Shown: one piece after another, positions 1 to 6,818 of the stretch
Numbering within the stretch: position 1 is the first letter of the stretch
Layout: each line of letters opens with the position of its first letter
Assembly (NCBI GenBank): GCA_900550775.1
Contig: URTH01000080.1
Location: 1-7,614, forward strand
Source: an uncultured Eubacteriales bacterium
GTDB taxonomy: Bacteria > Bacillota > Clostridia > Monoglobales > Monoglobaceae
Reading direction: 5' to 3'
Length of the DNA: 7,614 nucleotides
Translations under genes and position numbers: made by a program
Notes under the pieces: generated by a model
Told to the model about the DNA's origin: nothing
The model's input: only the letters and a program-made list of their open reading frames with translations
The model's database searches: none

Positions 1-674
1 GCAAAATGTTCGTGGGATTCGATCACGGGAATATGCTCCAAAAATTCACGCAGCTGCGCTACGGTATCGACCAAATAGTCCGCACCGGCCGTCTCCAGCT
101 CTCCCGGCTCCGCATAGCCGAACCGCACGCCGAGTGCCGCAATGCCGCACTGTTTGGCACCGAGAATATCCTGTTTGCGGTCGCCGATCATCAGCACCGT
201 ATCAAGCGGCGGATGCTTTAACTGACGGAGTACCTCGTCAATGACCTCATTTTTATAGTTGCGCCGTCCGTCCAGTTCGCTGCCCACCGTTATATCAAAA
301 TACGGCGCCATGTCATAGGCCTCTAAAATCTGACGGGCAAACACGATGGGTTTTGACGTCGCAAGGCAAACGGTTCTTCCCTTATCTTTCAGTGCACGGA
401 GCATTTCGATAACGCCGGGATAGCGTGCGTTTTCAAAGATGCCGACCTTTGAGAACCGCTCCCGGTATTTTTCAACCGCCGCCTTGGCCTGCTCCTCCGA
501 AAAACCGTAAAAATCCCGAAACGAATCGATCAGCGGCGGCCCGATCACACGATTGAGGCGATTCAGCTCCTCTTCCACACCGAACGCCTGCAGCGCGTAC
601 TGAAAGGATTTGGTGATCCCCTCCTTCGGATCGGTCAGGGTTCCGTCTAAATCAAACAATAAATTCTGATACAC
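1..674 (-). CDS. HAD-superfamily phosphatase, phosphoglycolate phosphatase/5'-nucleotidase-like (3' end outside window)
   Basis: A cytoplasmic haloacid-dehalogenase hydrolase that should remove phosphate from a small phosphorylated metabolite through an aspartyl-phosphate intermediate. All four HAD motifs are visible. Motif I is DLDGTLTD, with nucleophile D8 and acid/base D10. Motif II is T106 in LATSK. Motif III is K141 in NYKNE. Motif IV is GDRKQD, with D165 and D169. The stretch at residues about 15-85, including GPPL at 45-48, is the helical cap of the phosphoglycolate phosphatase/PpaX/5'-nucleotidase group. The start is GTG at 674; no ATG fits so well, because DLDGT normally lies within ten residues of the N-terminus and AAAGGAG (682-688) precedes the GTG by 7 nt. 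At least 224 codons are in the window, close to the usual family length, so little should be missing. It is the last gene seen in the minus-strand series, 87 nt after the YhbY gene. The substrate cannot be read from the sequence. Confidence 0.93.
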   Translation of the reverse strand, partial: MYQNLLFDLDGTLTDPKEGITKSFQYALQAFGVEEELNRLNRVIGPPLIDSFRDFYGFSEEQAKAAVEKYRERFSKVGIFENARYPGVIEMLRALKDKGRTVCLATSKPIVFARQILEAYDMAPYFDITVGSELDGRRNYKNEVIDEVLRQLKHPPLDTVLMIGDRKQDILGAKQCGIAALGVRFGYAEPGELETAGADYLVDTVAQLREFLEHIPVIESHEHF

Positions 675-681
675 CGTTTTT

Positions 682-688
682 CTCCTTT
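682..688 (-). promoter_or_regulatory. Ribosome binding site fixing the GTG start of the HAD gene
   Basis: On the minus strand AAAGGAG lies 7 nt upstream of GTG at 674. It is the only good Shine-Dalgarno match near the start of the HAD reading frame, and it supports GTG as the initiation codon. Confidence 0.75.
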
Positions 689-701
689 ATTGAAATTCTG
701 C

Positions 702-749
702 AAAATCCCGGCACACGGGAGGCAAAACCATATTGCAGCAGACTCCCGT
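702..749 (-). promoter_or_regulatory. Overlapping inverted repeats upstream of the HAD gene, possible weak attenuator
   Basis: This lies in the 87-nt gap between the YhbY and HAD genes. Read on the minus strand, ACGGGAG (749-743) can pair with CTCCCGT (721-715) across a 21-nt loop. The same downstream arm can instead pair as TCCCG (720-716) with CGGGA (710-706) across a 5-nt loop, which is followed by TTTT (705-702). The two hairpins exclude each other, as in an antiterminator/terminator pair. The short stem is only 5 bp and the T-run only four bases, so any terminator would be weak. The pairing is seen in the sequence; a regulatory role is inference. It could equally be an RNA-processing or stability hairpin, or chance. 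Confidence 0.25.
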
Positions 750-761
750 ACCCCTAAATTG

Positions 762-1049
762 CTAGTCAAGGGTAATTCTTGGATTTTCTTTCGACGGTTT
801 GTATAAGACAAACTTATTGCCGATAATCTGGATCGTCTCCGCGCCCGATGCTTTGGCGGCCATTTCCGCCGCCTCGCGCGTGTCAAGCAGCGCACTGTCT
901 AAAACATGCACCTTAATCAGTTCCTTTGCCTCCAGCGCGTCCTCAAACTGTCTTACCATATTCTCGGTCATACCGTCTTTTCCCATTTGGTAAAGCGCCG
1001 GTATGGTATTTGCCATCTTTCTAAGCTTTGCACGTTGTTTTCCTGTCAT
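762..1049 (-). CDS. yhbY: YhbY/YqeI-type ribosome-associated RNA-binding protein (CRS1/YhbY domain)
   Basis: A small single-domain RNA-binding protein of the CRS1-YhbY family, whose bacterial members associate with pre-50S ribosomal particles. It begins MTGKQRAKLRKMAN, the usual opening of the family. The GKDG turn in YQMGKDGMTENM corresponds to the conserved GxxG-type loop of the KH-like fold, and the C-terminal strand is NKFVLYKP. I place the start at 1049 (95 aa). The Shine-Dalgarno AAAGGA (1058-1063) is 8 nt upstream of it, while the other ATG at 1058 overlaps that site and would leave no spacing (98 aa if used). The Shine-Dalgarno shares a base with the TGA of the preceding MFS gene, which suggests translational coupling. 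In Bacillus the homologue yqeI lies by nadD and aroE; here the neighbours are an MFS transporter and a HAD phosphatase, so the usual context is absent. Confidence 0.93.
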   Translation of the reverse strand: MTGKQRAKLRKMANTIPALYQMGKDGMTENMVRQFEDALEAKELIKVHVLDSALLDTREAAEMAAKASGAETIQIIGNKFVLYKPSKENPRITLD

Positions 1050-1057
1050 CAAAATCA

Positions 1058-1063
1058 TCCTTT
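1058..1063 (-). promoter_or_regulatory. Ribosome binding site deciding the yhbY start
   Basis: Minus-strand AAAGGA begins within the TGA stop (1065-1063) of the upstream MFS gene and lies 8 nt before ATG 1049. It overlaps the alternative ATG at 1058, which argues for initiation at 1049. Confidence 0.6.
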
Positions 1064-2265
1064 CATCCGATCTCTTTTTTCTTGCGCAGTCCGATCAGTC
1101 CCAGCGCCATCAACGCCGGAAAGACAATCACCGCAAGCAGTCCCATCCGCAATGCAATATCCCCGGAGCCGATCCGTTCCAGTGTCCCGGAAACCATACC
1201 GGTCACGCCGGGGCCGCTCAGGCAGCCCAGATCACCGCCCAATGCCAAAAAGGCAAAAAGCGCCGTTCCGCCGGCCGGAAAATGCTCGGACGAGAGGCTG
1301 ATCACACCCGGCCACATGAGCCCCACCGACAGGCCGCAAAGGCCGCAGCCGATCAGTGACAAAATCGGACTTGGCGAAAGTCCGCAGAGCAGATAGCTTA
1401 CAATGCAGCCGACGCTGCTGATGATGAGGGCGCGGCGCAGATGCAGCCGACCGCCGAATATCCCGTAAAACGTACGCGAAACGGCCATCAGGATTCCAAA
1501 GGCACAAGGCCCCAAAAGATCGCCCATCGCCTTGGAAACATGCAGACCGCTCTCTGCAAACATCGAGGACCACTGTGCCATTGCCTGTTCTGCCGCGCCG
1601 GAGCAAACCATCAGTAACAGCATCAGCCAGAATACGCCCTTTTTCAAAAGGTCAAAAACACTGTCTCTCTCGTCCTCCTCCACCAGCTTGCATAGCGGAA
1701 CGCGGGCAAAAAAGAATGCGTTAAACAGCGGCAAAAGCGACCACACATAGAACAAATACCGCCATTTTGCGATGCCAACGGCGGCAAAATACAGGGTCGA
1801 AATCAGAATCACGCCCACCTGTCCCCAACAATACATGGCGTGCAGCAAGCTCATCCTGGCCGATTTCTGCGTGCCGGGCAGAGACTCCACGATGGGGCTG
1901 ATTAACACCTCGGCCAGGCCGCCGCCGACCGCATTCACCAGTGTTGCAATCACAAGTCCTATGTAGGGATTTGGCAGAACAGACGGCAAAACGCCGTAAA
2001 ACACCAATCCCAAAAACGCCAAAACATGTGCCGTCACCGCGCTGACGCGGTAGCCGATCTTATCGGTCAGCTTGGAAAACACAAGATCGGTCACCAGCTG
2101 CGTGCCGAAATTCAGGGTAATCAATGCCGTGATCGCCTCGATCGAGACCGAAAACGAACGCTGAAAGGTTAAAAACAAAAGCGGCGGCAGATTATTCACC
2201 GCGGCCTGCGTAATATATCCGAGATAGCAGGCAAGCTCGGTATGGCTATATTTTGATGGTTTCAT
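1063..2265 (-). CDS. MFS transporter, FucP-like, 12 predicted transmembrane segments
   Basis: A 400-residue integral membrane transporter of the major facilitator superfamily, the normal length for a 12-helix member. Hydrophobic segments run through the protein, with a hydrophilic charged central loop (about 192-209, EEDERDS) separating the two six-helix halves. FSKLTDKIGYR (63-73), between helices 2 and 3, is a degenerate form of the MFS loop 2-3 motif. LLHAMYCWGQ (140-149) and GLMWPGV (315-321) resemble signatures of the sugar-proton symporter (FucP-like) branch common in Clostridia. The C-terminus is a basic tail, RKKKEIG. The substrate cannot be deduced; FucP-like members carry sugars, but many clostridial relatives are uncharacterised. 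It starts 29 nt after the polA stop with a weak GAGAG Shine-Dalgarno (2273-2277) at 7-nt spacing. A five-codon frame (ATG at 2279) ends in a TGA that overlaps the start codon as ATGA. The link to polA is positional only. Confidence 0.9.
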   Translation of the reverse strand: MKPSKYSHTELACYLGYITQAAVNNLPPLLFLTFQRSFSVSIEAITALITLNFGTQLVTDLVFSKLTDKIGYRVSAVTAHVLAFLGLVFYGVLPSVLPNPYIGLVIATLVNAVGGGLAEVLISPIVESLPGTQKSARMSLLHAMYCWGQVGVILISTLYFAAVGIAKWRYLFYVWSLLPLFNAFFFARVPLCKLVEEDERDSVFDLLKKGVFWLMLLLMVCSGAAEQAMAQWSSMFAESGLHVSKAMGDLLGPCAFGILMAVSRTFYGIFGGRLHLRRALIISSVGCIVSYLLCGLSPSPILSLIGCGLCGLSVGLMWPGVISLSSEHFPAGGTALFAFLALGGDLGCLSGPGVTGMVSGTLERIGSGDIALRMGLLAVIVFPALMALGLIGLRKKKEIG

Positions 2266-2294
2266 ACTTTTTCTCTCATTCTAAGATCTAATCG

Positions 2295-4925
2295 TTATTT
2301 GGTATCGTACCAGCTTTTTCCGGTGTTCATATCCACCGTCAGGGGTACGTGCAGCGGATAGGCACGTTCCATCTCTTCTTTTAAAATCCGCTGTACCGCA
2401 GCGGTCTCGTCCTGCGGCGTTTCCACAATCAGTTCATCGTGGATTTGCAAAATCAGTCTGGCACGCAGTTTTTCTTCCTTTAAGCGGCGGTACACCGCAA
2501 CCATGGCAATCTTAATGATGTCCGCTGCCGTTCCCTGGATCGGTGCATTCATTGCCACACGCTCTCCGAACGCCTGCGTCACCTTATTGGATGCCCGAAG
2601 TTCCGGCATATAGCGGCGTCTGCCGAGCAGCGTCACAGCATAGCCCTTTTCCCTCGCAAACGCGACAGAATCCTTCATATAGGCATCCACCTTGGGATAA
2701 TGTTTTAAATATCCCTTGATGTAGGCATCGGCCTCACGCATGGGAATCTTTAAATCCTGTGCGAGTGAAAAGGCGCCGATCCCGTAAACAATACCGAAAT
2801 TGACCGCCTTTGCGCGTGAACGCATGGTCGGCGTCACCTCATCCATCGGCACACCAAACACCTGGGACGCCGTCTGGGTGTGGATATCCAGTTCGTGAAG
2901 AAACGCCCCTTTCATGGTATCATCGTCCGAAATATGCGCCAAAACACGCAGCTCAATCTGAGAATAATCGGCGTCAACCAGGCAGCTGTCCTCATTTTCC
3001 GCCACAAACATACGCCGAATCTCGCGCCCCAGCTGCGTCCGCACCGGGATATTCTGAAGATTCGGTTCGGTGCTGCTGATTCGCCCGGTTGCCGTCACGG
3101 TCTGGTTAAAGTTGGAATGAATTCTTCCCGTTTTCTGATCGATCATAGGGATCAGACCCTCGACATAAGTTGATTGCAGCTTGGTAAGCTGACGGAATTT
3201 CAGCACCTTTTCTACAATCGGATGCTGATCCAGCAGCTTATTTAAAACCTCCACATTGGTGGAATATCCGTTTTTATTCTTCTTTCCGCCGGGAAGCTGC
3301 AGCTTTGCAAACAAGATGTCGCCCAGCTGTTTGGGCGAATTGATGTTAAACTCCTCACCGGCCAGGTCATAAATCTCTGCCGTCAGGGCATCGATCTGTC
3401 CGCCAAGCTGCGCACCGAACGCCTGCAGCGCGTCCTTATCCACATACACGCCCACATACTGCATGTCGGCAAGCACCCGGCTCAGCGGCAGTTCCACCTC
3501 GTAATACAGGCGGTGCTGCCCCTCTTGCTCAATCCGTTCCTTAAAATATTGCTGCAGCGCAAAGATCGCCGCCGTACGGTCCGCCTCATGCTGCCCGTCA
3601 TCGGCCGAATCCGAAAAATCCATGGTCAGCTGCCCGTCCGCCTCGGTTTGCTTTTCGGTATCGGACAGTGCCGCACCCAAATAGGTCAGGCAAAGATCCT
3701 CCACCGTATAGTTTGCTTTGGTCGGTTCGGCCAGATAGGCCGCAATCATGACGTCAAAACAAAGCCCCCGGTACTCGATTCCTTGCTTCATCAGATACAA
3801 AATGTCTTCCTTGCAGCAAAATCCGCATTTGAAAAGCGCCGCATCCTCAAAAAACGCGGTCAATCCCGATTTTGTGATAGGAGAAACCGTGTACACGTTC
3901 TCTCCGTCCTGCGTAAAGAAAAGCGCGGCCGCATCGCCGTCACGGCGCAGCGTATAGGAAACCGTCGTCTCCTTGTTCAAGCAGCGTTCCATCTCAGACT
4001 CATCAATCACGGTTTTTATGCCGCAAATCGCCGCCGTTTTCGCATCGTCCGATGCGGGCAGAGACAGTTTTTGCAAAAAGGACTGAAAATTCAGCCGTGT
4101 AAACAGAGTGCCAAGCGCCGGCGCGTCATAGTCCTGCATCCGAAACGCCGCAAGGTCAATATCGATCGGCACTGCGCGATCAATGGTTGCCAGCGTCTTA
4201 CTGAGGTAAGCGCCATCCCGATCCTCTGCGAGTTTTTTGCGTACGGACGGCGTAAGCTCCAGCTCATCCAGGTGCGCATAAATTTCCTCAATGCTATGAT
4301 AATTTTGAATCAGGGACAGCGCCGTTTTTTCGCCGATGCCCTTGACGCCGGGGATATTGTCGGACGGATCGCCCATCAGTCCTTTTACATCGATAAACTC
4401 CTTCGGCGTCACCCCGTATTTTTCTTTCACCTGTGCCGCATCGTAGTCTGTGGTGGTGGTCTTTCCCATTCGGGTCACCACCAGTTTAATGACCGTGTTA
4501 TCCGATGCCAGCTGCAAATCGTCCTTATCACCGGTCAAAATCCGGCAGGCAACCTTCTTTTCATCACAAAGCAACGAGACGGTACCGATTAAATCGTCCG
4601 CCTCGTAGCCTTCCATTTCGATGCAGGCGCACCGCATTGCGCCGAGCACTTCTTTGATTAAGGGCAGCTGCACCAAAAAATCCTCCGGTGCCGGTTTGCG
4701 CTGCGCCTTGTATTGATCGTACATTTTGTGTCGAAAGGTCTTTGCTTTGACATCAAATGCCACACAAAGATAGTCCGGCTTTTCCTCCTCCAGATACTTA
4801 AACAGGATATTTAAAAATCCGTAGACCGCATTGGTCGGCGTGCCGTCCGGCGCCGTCAGCGGCCGGATTCCGTAATAGGCACGGTTTAAAATGCTGTTTC
4901 CGTCAATCAGCAAAAGCTTTTCCAT
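2295..4925 (-). CDS. polA: DNA polymerase I with 5' nuclease domain and a proofreading-defective 3'-5' exonuclease domain
   Basis: An 876-residue family A polymerase that fills gaps and removes RNA primers during lagging-strand synthesis and excision repair. The 5' nuclease occupies about 1-290: FDVK (57-60), EADDLIGT (108-115), TGDKDDLQL (131-139) and the helix-hairpin-helix GDPSDNIPGVKGIGEK (185-200). The middle domain (about 300-465) lacks the carboxylates of a working proofreader: the first exonuclease motif reads VSYTLRR where DxE is expected, and the other two metal-binding positions are also lost. This is typical of Bacillus-type PolA. The polymerase domain has TATGRISSTEPNLQNIPVR (611-629), motif A DADYSQIELR (651-660, metal ligand D651), motif B R702/K706/F710 in RSRAKAVNFGIVYG, and motif C QIHDE (827-831, D830). 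ATG 4925 lies 2 nt after the anti-sigma stop, and its Shine-Dalgarno GAGGG (4932-4936) is inside that gene, so it is probably co-translated. It looks full length and intact. Confidence 0.98.
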   Translation of the reverse strand: MEKLLLIDGNSILNRAYYGIRPLTAPDGTPTNAVYGFLNILFKYLEEEKPDYLCVAFDVKAKTFRHKMYDQYKAQRKPAPEDFLVQLPLIKEVLGAMRCACIEMEGYEADDLIGTVSLLCDEKKVACRILTGDKDDLQLASDNTVIKLVVTRMGKTTTTDYDAAQVKEKYGVTPKEFIDVKGLMGDPSDNIPGVKGIGEKTALSLIQNYHSIEEIYAHLDELELTPSVRKKLAEDRDGAYLSKTLATIDRAVPIDIDLAAFRMQDYDAPALGTLFTRLNFQSFLQKLSLPASDDAKTAAICGIKTVIDESEMERCLNKETTVSYTLRRDGDAAALFFTQDGENVYTVSPITKSGLTAFFEDAALFKCGFCCKEDILYLMKQGIEYRGLCFDVMIAAYLAEPTKANYTVEDLCLTYLGAALSDTEKQTEADGQLTMDFSDSADDGQHEADRTAAIFALQQYFKERIEQEGQHRLYYEVELPLSRVLADMQYVGVYVDKDALQAFGAQLGGQIDALTAEIYDLAGEEFNINSPKQLGDILFAKLQLPGGKKNKNGYSTNVEVLNKLLDQHPIVEKVLKFRQLTKLQSTYVEGLIPMIDQKTGRIHSNFNQTVTATGRISSTEPNLQNIPVRTQLGREIRRMFVAENEDSCLVDADYSQIELRVLAHISDDDTMKGAFLHELDIHTQTASQVFGVPMDEVTPTMRSRAKAVNFGIVYGIGAFSLAQDLKIPMREADAYIKGYLKHYPKVDAYMKDSVAFAREKGYAVTLLGRRRYMPELRASNKVTQAFGERVAMNAPIQGTAADIIKIAMVAVYRRLKEEKLRARLILQIHDELIVETPQDETAAVQRILKEEMERAYPLHVPLTVDMNTGKSWYDTK

Positions 4926-4927
4926 TC

Positions 4928-6121
4928 TTATCCCTCTTCCCCGTCAATCGTGACCAGGACTTTACTTTTGTTTTGGTTATCCGCAATCAGCTCTGCCCGA
5001 TAGCCGCATTGATTTGCGTATTGTAAAAGACGATCCCACTCTTTCCCGGAAAGGCTGAGCGTGACGGCGTGACTCCCGCCGTCTGCCGCGGTGTCGCCGC
5101 CGACCTGTTTTCCGCTCCAGACGATCCCGGTCTTTTGCGTGGCCGCCGCTAAAAACGCATGTACGTCCGGTACGGTAATAGCATAGACGTTTTCCATGGC
5201 ACAAAACGTCCTTGCACGGCTCTCGCCGCCAGCAGCGGCCGCCATGGCGCTGCCGCCACTCACCGGTGACGGAGCCGCATATCCCTGCATCTCTTCCGCG
5301 GCATTTTCCGCATAATCCATATCCCTGCTGTTTTGCACCGAGACGGCCTCATTCTCCTGCGGCGCATCACTCTCTTTCACGGATTCTCTCCGCTGCGCTG
5401 GAGCCGTTTCAGAAGGCGCTGCGGACGGTTGCTGTACCGAGGTGCTTTCCTCTGTTTTATTTGCTGCGGCAGCATCCGATTCTTGCAAAGTTTCCGTCTT
5501 GGATTCCGCCTTTTGCGCCGGCTGCTCTGTTTTGCCGCTCACCGTCTTTTCTTCTGTCCTTTTCTCTGCCGCAGCCGATGCCGCAGGCGCCGCGGTCTCA
5601 CGGCTGTCTGCCGCCCTCTCCGTCTCACTGCCGGGCACCGATTCCGCTTGAGGGTCGGTTGTCTCCATGGGGCGCGGCTGCGCACTCTCTGTCGGAGTCC
5701 TGACAGTCTCCGTCTCGTTCCAGACATCATCGGCATGCAGATACCGCTGATACAGTCCGCCGGAAAAAACGCCGATCGTAATTGCCGCGCACGCCGCGGC
5801 CGAAATCAGAATCCTTACCTGTTTTTTTCTCATATCTCGGAGTGGGATCCGTTTCTTCTCGGTTGTCTCTGCCATCATTTCATCGGCAGCAGCCATCAGC
5901 TTTTCGTGCAAGGTTTTTTCAAAATCCGCCGGCAGATCCGGCACAGGGTCTTGTTCTGTCAGCCGATGCATCATCTTGACGCTTTGGTATTCCGCACGGC
6001 AGCTCGCACAGGTATCCAAGTGCGCGTTCAATAATCGCATCTCTTCCTCACTCAAGCTGCCGCAGACGGCGTCAAACAAACATTCCAGACAGGTCTCACA
6101 GTCCATATGTTCCTTGCCCAT
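4928..6121 (-). CDS. Membrane-anchored zinc-finger (ZAS/zf-HC2) anti-sigma factor with a long low-complexity stalk and an unrecognised C-terminal domain
   Basis: The probable partner and inhibitor of the ECF sigma factor encoded just upstream. The N-terminal cytoplasmic part carries a ZAS motif, C8-x25-H34-x3-C38-x2-C41, the same spacing as RsrA. A basic stretch (RKKQVR, 98-103) precedes one transmembrane helix (about 103-123), giving an inside-to-outside orientation. Residues about 131-300 are a Glu/Ala/Ser/Thr/Pro-rich low-complexity stalk with no fold signature. The last about 95 residues (303-397) look folded: alternating hydrophobic strands, TLSLSGKEWDRLLQYANQCG (354-373), and two cysteines, C307 and C372. 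I do not recognise this domain; it may be the extracytoplasmic sensor. The start at 6121 is supported by AAAGGAGG (6130-6137) at 8 nt, and it keeps C8 near the N-terminus. The gene follows the sigma gene by 42 nt and precedes polA by 2 nt. The anti-sigma role rests on the ZAS motif plus adjacency; the signal sensed is unknown. Confidence 0.88.
   Translation of the reverse strand: MGKEHMDCETCLECLFDAVCGSLSEEEMRLLNAHLDTCASCRAEYQSVKMMHRLTEQDPVPDLPADFEKTLHEKLMAAADEMMAETTEKKRIPLRDMRKKQVRILISAAACAAITIGVFSGGLYQRYLHADDVWNETETVRTPTESAQPRPMETTDPQAESVPGSETERAADSRETAAPAASAAAEKRTEEKTVSGKTEQPAQKAESKTETLQESDAAAANKTEESTSVQQPSAAPSETAPAQRRESVKESDAPQENEAVSVQNSRDMDYAENAAEEMQGYAAPSPVSGGSAMAAAAGGESRARTFCAMENVYAITVPDVHAFLAAATQKTGIVWSGKQVGGDTAADGGSHAVTLSLSGKEWDRLLQYANQCGYRAELIADNQNKSKVLVTIDGEEG
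4932..4936 (-). promoter_or_regulatory. polA ribosome binding site inside the end of the anti-sigma gene
   Basis: Minus-strand GAGGG lies in the last codons (Glu-Glu-Gly) of the upstream anti-sigma gene, 6 nt before the polA ATG at 4925. The upstream TAA (4930-4928) falls within this spacer. Ribosomes finishing the anti-sigma gene would therefore end on the polA start, a normal arrangement for translational coupling. Confidence 0.7.
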
Positions 6122-6129
6122 GAAAATCC

Positions 6130-6137
6130 CCTCCTTT
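6130..6137 (-). promoter_or_regulatory. Strong ribosome binding site of the anti-sigma gene
   Basis: Minus-strand AAAGGAGG is a near-perfect anti-16S match 8 nt before ATG 6121. It selects this ATG over the internal ATG at 6106 and predicts efficient translation of the anti-sigma protein from its own site, in the 42-nt gap after the sigma gene. Confidence 0.75.
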
Positions 6138-6163
6138 CCTCTTTTATTTTCTCTTTCTGTTAT

Positions 6164-6754
6164 TTAGACGAAATCGTCGTCAAATAGTTCCCTGTTTTGC
6201 ACTAAAATTTTCTTCAGTGCCGCCCTTGCGCGGTTGATCCGGGATTTTACCGTCCCGACCGAGCATTGCAGCATGTCCGCAATCTCATCATAAGAGAACC
6301 CCTCAATGTCCCGCAAAATAATGACTTTTTGGTGATCCTCGCCGAGCTGACGGATTGCCGCATGTACTGCGCTGCGCACCTGATTTCTCTCCGCCGTCTC
6401 GTCCGGCGTAGGCCCGTCATCCGCCAAAGACGCCGCCATCGACCCGTCCTCGGTCTCAATCTCCTGATCCAGCGAATAATTCTCGTGGCGGCGCAGCTTT
6501 TTTTGTTCATCAAAGCAGGTATTGGTCGCCACCCGGTAAACCCAGGTAGAAAACTTCGCGTTGCCCCGAAATTTGCTGAGGTTTTTGAAAATCTTCACCA
6601 AGACCTCCTGGGTCATATCGGCCGCGTCCTCCGGGTTCCCTGCGATGCGGTAGGCTATGGCGAAAATGCGTTTTTGATGCTCTACAATGAGTGTTTCAAA
6701 CGCGGAAACATCCCCTGCTTTTGCTTTTGCAATTAGTTCCTGTTCCCGTTCCAT
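6164..6754 (-). CDS. RNA polymerase ECF (group 4) sigma-70 family factor
   Basis: A 196-residue extracytoplasmic-function sigma factor that directs RNA polymerase to a set of alternative promoters. Region 2 spans about 20-90: core-binding and -10 recognition segments are seen in DAADMTQEVLVKIFKNL (43-59) and in KFSTWVYRVATNTCFDEQKK (67-86). A variable acidic linker (about 93-125) replaces region 3, the hallmark of ECF factors. Region 4 covers about 126-183, with a helix-turn-helix in SYDEIADMLQCSVGTVKSR (154-172) followed by INRARAALKK for -35 recognition. The length is normal for the class. It resembles the SigW/RpoE-like groups, but the subgroup and target promoters cannot be assigned by eye. 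ATG 6754 has a GAGGGG site 8 nt upstream. It heads the minus-strand series and is followed 42 nt later by the ZAS anti-sigma gene. Its own promoter looks sigma-A-like, so autoregulation is not obvious. Confidence 0.95.
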   Translation of the reverse strand: MEREQELIAKAKAGDVSAFETLIVEHQKRIFAIAYRIAGNPEDAADMTQEVLVKIFKNLSKFRGNAKFSTWVYRVATNTCFDEQKKLRRHENYSLDQEIETEDGSMAASLADDGPTPDETAERNQVRSAVHAAIRQLGEDHQKVIILRDIEGFSYDEIADMLQCSVGTVKSRINRARAALKKILVQNRELFDDDFV

Positions 6755-6789
6755 TTTCCCACCCCCTCAGGCATACTTACATTTTCATT

Positions 6790-6818
6790 AAGATATCATA
6801 TTTTTGACAGGATGTCAA
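6790..6818 (-). promoter_or_regulatory. Sigma-A-like promoter of the sigma/anti-sigma/polA transcription unit
   Basis: On the minus strand there is a perfect -35 box, TTGACA (6818-6813), a 17-nt spacer and a -10 box TATCTT (6795-6790, four of six consensus bases). Transcription would begin near 6783, leaving a leader of about 30 nt before the sigma ATG at 6754. I found no clear ECF-type promoter (AAC-like -35 with CGTC-like -10) in the same region, so basal housekeeping transcription is the simplest reading. Confidence 0.7.

Noticed and set aside
647..895. 82-codon minus-strand frame overlapping the yhbY end and the HAD start
   Set aside because: Arg-rich out-of-frame translation of the YhbY gene, running through the intergenic hairpin and into the HAD gene.
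1003..1396. Plus-strand frames of about 118-131 codons opposite the yhbY/MFS junction
   Set aside because: Out-of-frame mirror of conserved minus-strand genes. Pro/Arg/Gln-rich composition and no motif.
3513..4592. 359-codon open frame on the plus strand, antisense to polA
   Set aside because: It lies entirely opposite a clearly conserved polA, its translation is rich in Arg, Gln, Ile and Leu with no recognisable domain, and no ribosome binding site or promoter was evident. Long antisense frames are common opposite genes of this codon usage.
5212..6034. Plus-strand open frames (163 and 233 codons) antisense to the anti-sigma gene
   Set aside because: The products are Arg/Ser/Pro/Cys-rich and mirror the low-complexity Ala/Glu/Ser stalk on the other strand. 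They have no domain or start signal.
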